Assembly: GCA_026414125.1 (NCBI GenBank)
Contig: JAOAJQ010000044.1
Location: 1-9,049 of the forward strand
DNA length: 9,049 nucleotides
Origin: Thermoproteota archaeon
GTDB taxonomy: Archaea > Thermoproteota > EX4484-205 > JAAOZP01
Direction: 5' to 3'
The notes beneath the pieces are model-generated. The model made no database searches. It was not told the DNA's origin and saw only the letters and a program-made list of their open reading frames with translations. Shown in pieces: positions 4,711 through 9,049 of this stretch (the first letter of the stretch is position 1; the number at the start of each line of letters is the position of its first letter). The translations under genes and the position numbers were made by a program.

Positions 4711-6216
4711 TCATATTTTTCTGAAAACTATCTCCGGCCTGCCTATCCTGTGCCCAGGCTTAACTGCGAGCTCCCCCGCCGAATTCCAACCATAGTCTTC
4801 AGGCAACCCCTCCAGATTAAGAAGCTTCCAGATCTTCTCGGATGAGCTTGGCAAGTATGGTTGCAGAACTATGGCCAGCGTCCTCACGGAGTTCACGCAG
4901 ATGAACAACGCGTCAGGATCCCTTGTTCTCCACGGCTCCTTCGCCTGCAGGAACCTGTTGCACTGAATAGCGAAGTCGGCAACCTCCTTCAAGGCCCTGT
5001 CTATCTCGTAGTTCTCGAGCTTCTCCCTCATAACCCTTGGTAGCCTTCTAATGCTTTCAACAAGCTTCAAGCATTCCTCATCCTTCTCGTAGTTCCGAGG
5101 CTCAGGTACTTGGCCACCGTAAAGATTCCAGATGAGTGTTAACGTTCTATGAATAAAGTTCCCTATGTTTCCAACAAGCTCCCCGTTAACCCTCTCAACT
5201 AATGCTTTCTCGGTGAAATCGCCGTCTTCGAAGAAGGGAATGTCTCTTGCAAGAAAGTATCTTACAGCGTCAACCTCATACTTCTCAAGCAGCTTGAACG
5301 GGTCGACCGACGTGCCCCTGGACTTTGAAAGCTTCTCTCCGCCAATAGTTATATAGCCGTGAACAAGAACATGCTTAGGCAGAGGGATGCCGCATGAAAG
5401 CAGTATCGCCGGCCATATCACAGAATGGAACCAGTTTATGCCTTTACCGATGAGATGAACGTCTGCCGGCCAGTACTTCCTGTATTTCTCCCCATCCGGG
5501 TAGCCTAGGGCTGAAACATAGTTTACCAGCGCGTCGACCCAGACGTATATCTTGTGCTTGGGGTCGAAGGGGACGTTGACACCCCAGCTTATGCGAGACC
5601 TGCTTACAGCCAGGTCTTTAAGACCCTCGGCTTTTATTCTTGCTACGATCTCCTGTTTCCTCTTTTCAGGTATGATGAACTGGTTTCTCTCGATGAGCTC
5701 CAGCACAGGCTTCTCATACTTGCTCAGCCTGAAGAAGTAGCACTCCTCCTCAATATGCTCTGGCTCAGTACCATGCTCGGGACACTTGCCATCGGCAAGG
5801 TCTTTCTCAGTCTTGTACTCCTCGCAGCCGTAGCAGTATAAGCCACTGTAACTGCTCTTATATATGTCTCCGTTTTCAAACATTTTCGTGAATATTAGTT
5901 GAGACACTTTCCTGTGTCTCTCCTCAGTCGTCCTTATAAAGTCGTCGTTAGAAATGTTGAAGGCTTTGCATAGTTCTTGGAATCTCTTAGCATTCCTGTC
6001 TATAAACTCCTTAACCTCTAAACCTGCTTCCTTAGCTGCCCTCTCGTTCTTAGCAGCGTTCTCATCAGTACCTGTTAGAAAGTAAACATCTCTCCCTACA
6101 AGCCTGTTCCACCTCGCTATAATGTCTGCGCAAACCTTCTCGTACAGATGACCCAAGTGAGGGTAAGCATTAACATAGTCGATCGCGGTCGTTATGTAGA
6201 ATTTCTCTTGCTTCAA
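4711..6216 (-). CDS. metG: Methionyl-tRNA synthetase, bacterial-type short form
   Basis: This 501-aa class I synthetase charges tRNA-Met with methionine in the cytosol. Visible in order: AIDYVNAYPHLGH with the HIGH motif H20-L-G-H23; TGTDENAAKN (48-57); zinc knuckle C128-Y-G-C131 ... C145-P-E-H148, the CxxC/CPxH form of Thermus-type enzymes; WVDALVNYVSALGYPD (226-241); GKGINWFH (257-264); KMSKS loop KLSKS (295-299); and the anticodon-binding helical domain from about 340, with N350, R357 and W429 (AKEPWR) at the expected anticodon-recognition places. It lacks the C-terminal EMAP/tRNA-binding domain of many archaeal and bacterial forms. It begins with TTG at 6214-6216: no ATG or GTG occurs before the upstream in-frame TAG. 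The sequence looks more bacterial than archaeal, so it may be a transferred or second copy. It is a single gene, divergent from the HEPN gene. Confidence 0.93.
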   Translation of the reverse strand: MKQEKFYITTAIDYVNAYPHLGHLYEKVCADIIARWNRLVGRDVYFLTGTDENAAKNERAAKEAGLEVKEFIDRNAKRFQELCKAFNISNDDFIRTTEERHRKVSQLIFTKMFENGDIYKSSYSGLYCYGCEEYKTEKDLADGKCPEHGTEPEHIEEECYFFRLSKYEKPVLELIERNQFIIPEKRKQEIVARIKAEGLKDLAVSRSRISWGVNVPFDPKHKIYVWVDALVNYVSALGYPDGEKYRKYWPADVHLIGKGINWFHSVIWPAILLSCGIPLPKHVLVHGYITIGGEKLSKSRGTSVDPFKLLEKYEVDAVRYFLARDIPFFEDGDFTEKALVERVNGELVGNIGNFIHRTLTLIWNLYGGQVPEPRNYEKDEECLKLVESIRRLPRVMREKLENYEIDRALKEVADFAIQCNRFLQAKEPWRTRDPDALFICVNSVRTLAIVLQPYLPSSSEKIWKLLNLEGLPEDYGWNSAGELAVKPGHRIGRPEIVFRKI

Positions 6217-6362
6217 GCTCCTCGTCGAAAACCTTTTCTAGACGATTTAACCTTATCGCTTGGAAAACCTATTGTTTCTATCGCGCGTCAAAACGGCATT
6301 AAATCAGGATAAATCATTACTTGACGAGCGAGCTGTTTCACTGTTTCTCTCGATCTATAGCC

Positions 6363-6370
6363 TTTTAAAC
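6363..6370 (+). promoter_or_regulatory. TATA box of the HEPN/MNT operon
   Basis: TTTTAAAC is centred about 30 bp before the TTG at 6397. This spacing supports TTG 6397 as the start with a very short leader, rather than the ATG at 6424. Confidence 0.4.
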
Positions 6371-6396
6371 CTGTTTCAGAACCTATTATCAGAGTA

Positions 6397-6801
6397 TTGA
6401 GCGCCAGGGATGAGATAATACTGATGAGGAGGAGGGCAATTGTGTTTCTGGAGACTTCCAAGTATTTGGCGGGCAGAGGGGATTACGATGTGGCTGCTTT
6501 CAATGCGGAACAGGCTGCTCAACTCTATTTGAAATCCACGCTGCTCGAAATCGTAGGGGATTATCCTAGGACACACTCCATAATCTTTCTTCTTAGGGAG
6601 TTGGAGCGAATAGGTTTTGATGAGGCATCTCAATTCATAAAGGAGAATAAAAGTGGGCTTCACACTTTGGAGGACTCATACTTGACAAGCAGATATTTTT
6701 ATAAGTCTTTCGACAAGGAGGACGCCGAATATTTGATTTCACTCGTGGAAAAGGTGGTGAAGCTTTGTGAGAACATTAGAAACCGCTTGGGAAAGAGCTA
6801 A
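6397..6801 (+). CDS. HEPN-domain protein of a HEPN/MNT pair
   Basis: A 134-aa helical protein of the HEPN family (PF05168-like). The signature is RRRAIVFLETSKYLAGRGDYDVAAFNAEQAAQLYLKSTLLEIVGDYPRTHSIIFLLREL (residues 11-68), with the DYPRTHS turn at 55-61, followed by helix DSYLTSRYFYKSFDKEDAEYL (93-112). Family members paired with an MNT nucleotidyltransferase are known or predicted as toxins (RNases) of type VII toxin-antitoxin modules, or as parts of nucleotide-transfer complexes. The canonical RNase motif Rx4-6H is not visible: the only close pair is R58-T-H60, so RNase activity is uncertain. Start TTG 6397 is preferred from the TATA spacing and the usual N-terminal helix; ATG 6424 would drop nine residues. 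It overlaps the MNT gene by 35 bp, so the two are translationally coupled. Confidence 0.82.
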   Translation: MSARDEIILMRRRAIVFLETSKYLAGRGDYDVAAFNAEQAAQLYLKSTLLEIVGDYPRTHSIIFLLRELERIGFDEASQFIKENKSGLHTLEDSYLTSRYFYKSFDKEDAEYLISLVEKVVKLCENIRNRLGKS

Positions 6802-7117
6802 GTTTTTTAGAGAATGGAAGTATTGGACGATTAGAATAGCTGAAGCAACGGAAAAAGTACTTGGAGAAAATTTAAAGAGCATCTATGTCTTCGGAAGCCT
6901 AGTGGCAGAAACAGCTGTAGCAAGCTCGGATATTGATCTTTTAATCGTCGCAAGACGACTACCCGTGTCTTTCATTGAAAGATCCAAAACTAAAATTAGA
7001 ATACTGGAGGAAGCTGGACTGCCCCTTGTCCATCCTTTTGAAATACATTTGGTGGATGAAGAAGAGGCGGAAATCTACTTCCAACATACTCGTGGGAAAT
7101 CTATTAGGATTCGATAA
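6767..7117 (+). CDS. MNT-type minimal nucleotidyltransferase of the HEPN/MNT pair
   Basis: A 116-aa protein of the DNA polymerase beta nucleotidyltransferase superfamily. It has an N-terminal helix (residues 7-33), then IYVFGSLVAETAVASSDIDLLIV (39-61) with the GS-x10-DxD motif complete as G43, S44, D55 and D57, and a later acidic strand PFEIHLV (90-96) where E92 may be the third carboxylate. The glycine usual four residues after the GS pair is E48 here. In studied HepT-MntA modules the MNT partner adds AMP to the HEPN toxin and silences it; the intact triad suggests that activity here. GTG 6767 lies inside the HEPN gene (35-bp overlap), the order HEPN then MNT being common in archaea. A T-rich run follows the stop at once. 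Other nucleotidyl-transfer roles are possible. Confidence 0.85.
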   Translation: MRTLETAWERAKFFREWKYWTIRIAEATEKVLGENLKSIYVFGSLVAETAVASSDIDLLIVARRLPVSFIERSKTKIRILEEAGLPLVHPFEIHLVDEEEAEIYFQHTRGKSIRIR

Positions 7118-7127
7118 TTTCTTTTTT
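7118..7127 (+). terminator. T-rich terminator after the HEPN/MNT operon
   Basis: TTTCTTTTTT follows directly after the MNT stop codon, a typical archaeal oligo-T terminator. The ZIP gene converges from the other side and ends at 7156. Confidence 0.55.
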
Positions 7128-7155
7128 AAGACTAGCTGTTTTAAGCAATACGAGA

Positions 7156-7896
7156 TTAAAGAATGATGTCTAGAATCATCATCGTTACGAAGCCTATGAC
7201 CATGAAAAGCATGGTGTCTTTTCCGAAACCGCTTGAATGAGCCTCCGGTATCATCTCGCTACCTATAACATATATCATCGCGCCTGCTCCAAAAGATAGG
7301 AAGAAAGGCAGAAGCCACTGGAAAGCTTGCACTAAGAGGGCGCTAAATAAGGCTCCTAATGGTTCAACAACTCCAGACAATAGTCCGAGCAAGACTGATT
7401 TCCCTCTGCTCTTGCCCAGTTTGACGAATGGGATGGAAACCGATGCACCTTCAGGAAAATCTTGGAGAGCTATGCCGGACGTTAAGCCCCAGGCGGCTTT
7501 AACATTACCAGATCCGAAAACCACGCCGACTGAGAAGCCTTCAGGCAAGTTGTGTAAAGTTACTGCAGCAATTATTTTAACAAGCCTGTTAGATTTCTCG
7601 TTTTCTTCACCCGTTTTCAAAGGATGCTCATGCGGGATGAAAAGGTCAGAACCGTACATTAGAACTGCTCCAGCTAGAAAACCAATACTGGTTACGAGTA
7701 TCCCGCCTGTCTCCACAGCTGGTTGGAGAAGGCTGAAGAAGGAAGCGGCCATCATTATTCCGATTGAGAATCCGAAGAAAAAATCCAGCTTTCTCCCTGA
7801 CAGGCCTGTCTTAACAAAAGCTATTGTTGCACCCAAGCCTGTTGCAGCTAAACATACGAGACCACCTAGGAAGGCGTTCAACAATATTTCAAGCAT
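7156..7896 (-). CDS. ZIP-family divalent metal transporter (GufA/ZupT-like)
   Basis: A 246-aa inner (cytoplasmic) membrane protein with about eight hydrophobic segments, the ZIP fold. Diagnostic motifs: TLHNLPEGFSVGV (residues 113-125) with H115, N116, P118, E119 and G120 of the HNxPEG signature; ALQDFPEGASVSI (143-155), the second metal-site helix, with Q145-D146 in place of the usual HE or QN pair; and GSEMIPEAHSSG (212-223) near the C-terminus. A His/acid stretch PHEHPLKTGEENE (88-100) lies in the cytosolic loop between the third and fourth segments, the normal place of the variable metal-binding loop. The family imports Zn, and sometimes Fe or Mn, into the cytosol. The ATG at 7896 has GGAG 7 nt upstream. 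It lies 108 bp downstream of rubrerythrin on the same strand and may be co-transcribed. The metal cannot be told from sequence. Confidence 0.9.
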   Translation of the reverse strand: MLEILLNAFLGGLVCLAATGLGATIAFVKTGLSGRKLDFFFGFSIGIMMAASFFSLLQPAVETGGILVTSIGFLAGAVLMYGSDLFIPHEHPLKTGEENEKSNRLVKIIAAVTLHNLPEGFSVGVVFGSGNVKAAWGLTSGIALQDFPEGASVSIPFVKLGKSRGKSVLLGLLSGVVEPLGALFSALLVQAFQWLLPFFLSFGAGAMIYVIGSEMIPEAHSSGFGKDTMLFMVIGFVTMMILDIIL

Positions 7897-7900
7897 AAGA

Positions 7901-7966
7901 CTACTCCAGTAACACTATGTAAAAACTCTTTCCTCCAATGAGATTAACCTCTTCAACCAGTTTCAT
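7901..7966 (-). CDS. Possible 21-codon ORF just upstream of the ZIP gene
   Basis: ATG at 7964-7966 to TAG at 7901-7903 encodes a 21-residue peptide beginning MKLVEEVNLIGGK and ending YIVLLE. It ends 4 bp before the ZIP start codon, and the ZIP Shine-Dalgarno (GGAG) lies over its last codons, so translation of one could affect the other. No Shine-Dalgarno sequence precedes it. The frame is open further upstream without a start. It may be a leader peptide, a gene remnant, or chance; I do not recognise it. Confidence 0.2.
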   Translation of the reverse strand: MKLVEEVNLIGGKSFYIVLLE

Positions 7967-8004
7967 TAATCGTGAAGAAAAACCTTGAATAACAAGAATG
8001 ATTG

Positions 8005-8562
8005 TTAGAATCCGACATACTTGTCTTTGGGCGCGTTGCATATCGGGCATTTCTCCGGAGGCTTGTCACCAACATAAGTATGGCCGCATACTGGGCATAT
8101 CCATACTCTTCCCTTAAGAGGCCAGTCATTCTTCTGGTCAACATGGCTCTTAGCCTCCCTATATAGTTGGACATGAATCTTCTCAGCCTCATACGCCCAT
8201 TTGAAGCTTAACTCTGTAGCCTTCTCTCCCTGAAACCTTGCAACCTCAATATATGTTGGGTACATCTCGTTAACCTCGTACTCTTCGCCAATTATCCCGA
8301 GCTCAAGATTCTTAGAAGTATCTCCTGGTCCCGCGGGAGTGCCAGATGCTACTTTAAACTCCTCCTTATAGTTTTTCAACCTATCATAGTGGTTCCTTGC
8401 ATGGATAAACTCTGCGAATGCTATTGCTTTGAAAAGCCTTGAAACGTTAGGAAACTTCTCTTTTTCAGCAATGTCGGCGAACACAAGGTATCTCATGTGG
8501 GCCATGGATTCCCCGGCGAAGGCGTTCAGCAGAAGGTCTTTTGTAGCAGGTCTTATACTCAT
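8005..8562 (-). CDS. rbr: Rubrerythrin
   Basis: A 185-aa cytosolic diiron/rubredoxin protein. The N-terminal ferritin-like bundle (1-140) has the diiron ligand set: E18 in AFAGESMAHMRY, E51 and H54 in AEFIHARNHY, Glu residues in GEEYEVNEMYPTYIEVA (92-108), and E127 with H130 in EAEKIHVQLY. The C-terminal rubredoxin domain (153-185) binds one iron through C156, C159, C172 and C175 (CPVCG and CPICN). The enzyme reduces hydrogen peroxide to water with electrons from rubredoxin or NADH-linked partners and is typical of anaerobes and microaerophiles. Length and domain order are standard. The ATG at 8562 has GGTGG 6 nt upstream and a TATA box 37 bp away. Its neighbours are an upstream HTH regulator and a downstream ZIP transporter, suggesting a joint metal and peroxide response. 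Confidence 0.96.
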   Translation of the reverse strand: MSIRPATKDLLLNAFAGESMAHMRYLVFADIAEKEKFPNVSRLFKAIAFAEFIHARNHYDRLKNYKEEFKVASGTPAGPGDTSKNLELGIIGEEYEVNEMYPTYIEVARFQGEKATELSFKWAYEAEKIHVQLYREAKSHVDQKNDWPLKGRVWICPVCGHTYVGDKPPEKCPICNAPKDKYVGF

Positions 8563-8568
8563 ATTTTT

Positions 8569-8573
8569 CCACC
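8569..8573 (-). promoter_or_regulatory. Shine-Dalgarno site of rbr
   Basis: GGTGG on the minus strand lies 6 nt before the ATG at 8562, close to the archaeal GGTGA consensus. It supports this ATG over any internal start. Confidence 0.55.
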
Positions 8574-8591
8574 GGTAAGGATGTGGGTAAG
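8574..8591 (-). repeat. CTTACC direct repeat over the predicted rbr transcription start
   Basis: On the minus strand CTTACC occurs twice, 12 bp apart centre to centre (CTTACC, CACATC, CTTACC), between the TATA box and the Shine-Dalgarno site. The spacing is near one helical turn. A protein bound here would block initiation, so it is a candidate repressor site, unproven. Confidence 0.35.
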
Positions 8592-8594
8592 CGG

Positions 8595-8603
8595 CTTTTT
8601 AAG
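8595..8603 (-). promoter_or_regulatory. TATA box of rbr
   Basis: CTTAAAAAG on the minus strand is centred about 37 bp from the ATG, predicting a transcript start near 8573-8575 and a leader of about 11-13 nt that contains the GGTGG site. Confidence 0.5.
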
Positions 8604-8642
8604 CGTTTTCCGAAAAGCTGACAATCCCCACAAATATTTTTA

Positions 8643-9032
8643 TTATTGCTTGCTGAAAACCTTTGAACAGATTCTGCATTTTACAGTGTCTACTTTAGGG
8701 TTTATTTTTTTATGTGTTCCACAGAAATATTTCTTCGACATAAAGTAGGTTGCTATCTTAGCGATTTCCTCTTGAACCTTGTATTCATTGATTTTTTCTT
8801 GAATAATACTTTCAGCTACTTTCTCGACCAGTCTCATCACGTCTTTAAACTCAGTTATCTTTATGAGAGTTCCTCTCTCAGAGTTTAAATATCTGGAGAC
8901 CGCTGATCGTGACAATCCTAGAATTTCAGCAGCTTTCTTCCTAAACATGCCTTTCTCAACTAGTTTGCCCGCTAGAACACGTCTAACTGATGGTACAACA
9001 TATCTGTACGTTAATTCGAACACGTCCTCCAC
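8643..9032 (-). CDS. Archaeal HTH transcriptional regulator with C-terminal Cys/His cluster
   Basis: A 129-aa protein. Residues 10-54 (YRYVVPSVRRVLAGKLVEKG then FRKKAAEILGLSRSAVSRYLNSERG) form a helix-turn-helix with recognition helix SRSAVSRYL at 41-49; this is the layout of the predicted archaeal regulators of COG2522. Residues 60-100 are helical, perhaps for dimer formation. The tail carries C104-G-T-H107 and, 11 residues on, C119-R-I-C122, a likely zinc-ribbon-like or metal/redox-sensing site. Start: an in-frame TGA two codons upstream leaves GTG 9030-9032 as the first possible start; GTG 9021-9023 is the next. It precedes rbr by 80 bp on the same strand, with rbr having its own TATA box. 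It could regulate itself, rbr and the ZIP transporter; this is inferred from position and the Cys/His tail only. Confidence 0.82.
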   Translation of the reverse strand: MEDVFELTYRYVVPSVRRVLAGKLVEKGMFRKKAAEILGLSRSAVSRYLNSERGTLIKITEFKDVMRLVEKVAESIIQEKINEYKVQEEIAKIATYFMSKKYFCGTHKKINPKVDTVKCRICSKVFSKQ

Positions 9033-9049
9033 TTTTCAGAGCACCATTA

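Noticed and set aside
7412..7912. Plus-strand 166-codon frame
   Set aside because: It is fully antisense to the ZIP transporter, whose HNLPEG motif and membrane pattern are clear; the frame has a composition typical of a shadow.
9036..9047. Three-codon minus-strand ORF (ATG GTG CTC TGA) just before the regulator
   Set aside because: Too short to support; it lies at the window edge and may be part of an upstream gene or chance.
1..9049. CRISPR arrays, insertion sequences, integrase or attachment sites
   Set aside because: No regularly spaced repeats, transposase or integrase motifs, or target-site duplications were seen. The tRNA 3' end is not duplicated elsewhere in the window, so no integrated element is indicated.

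Overview
This window looks archaeal, probably a thermophilic or anaerobic member of the Thermoproteota/TACK group. The evidence is an archaeal-type PEP carboxylase fragment, an archaeal-style PurC, AT-rich TATA boxes about 25-30 bp upstream of several start codons (short-leader or leaderless transcripts), TTG and GTG starts, a C-terminally Cys-rich archaeal HTH regulator, and a tRNA-Arg gene with an 18-nt intron at a non-canonical position flanked by a bulge-helix-bulge fold. I cannot fix the lineage further from sequence alone.

Layout. 1-1842 (+): the C-terminal half of ppcA, then purC, with a possible 19-codon micro-ORF joining them; this is a tight, Shine-Dalgarno-led operon. 1958-3079 (-): a fusion of a GNAT acetyltransferase with a site-2-protease-like membrane domain whose HExxH motif reads HELSQ. 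3080-3424: a 345-bp divergent promoter region with a perfect 14-bp palindrome. 3425-3955 (+): a ferritin-like four-helix protein. 4041-4134 (-): tRNA-Arg(TCG) with intron. 4332-4601 (+): a small conserved protein that seems to be frameshifted at its last few codons. 4711-6216 (-): a bacterial-type methionyl-tRNA synthetase without the C-terminal tRNA-binding domain. 6397-7117 (+): an overlapping HEPN/MNT pair that resembles a toxin-antitoxin module. 7156-9032 (-): a ZIP metal transporter, rubrerythrin and an HTH regulator, transcribed in the order regulator, rubrerythrin, ZIP.

How they may work together. PEP carboxylase makes oxaloacetate, the precursor of the aspartate that PurC condenses with CAIR, so the first operon joins aspartate supply to purine synthesis. 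The last three genes read as a metal/peroxide defence group: a regulator with a CxxH...CxxC cluster beside a diiron peroxidase and a metal importer. The ferritin-like gene and the rubrerythrin gene each have a version of a CGAAAAGCT sequence in the upstream region, but the link is only a hypothesis.

The points most worth a second look are the GNAT/S2P-like fusion with the degenerate zinc motif, the non-canonical tRNA intron, the apparent end-of-gene frameshift at about 4599, and the regulator-rubrerythrin-ZIP cluster with a direct repeat over the predicted rubrerythrin transcription start. No CRISPR array, insertion sequence, rRNA or replication origin was seen.
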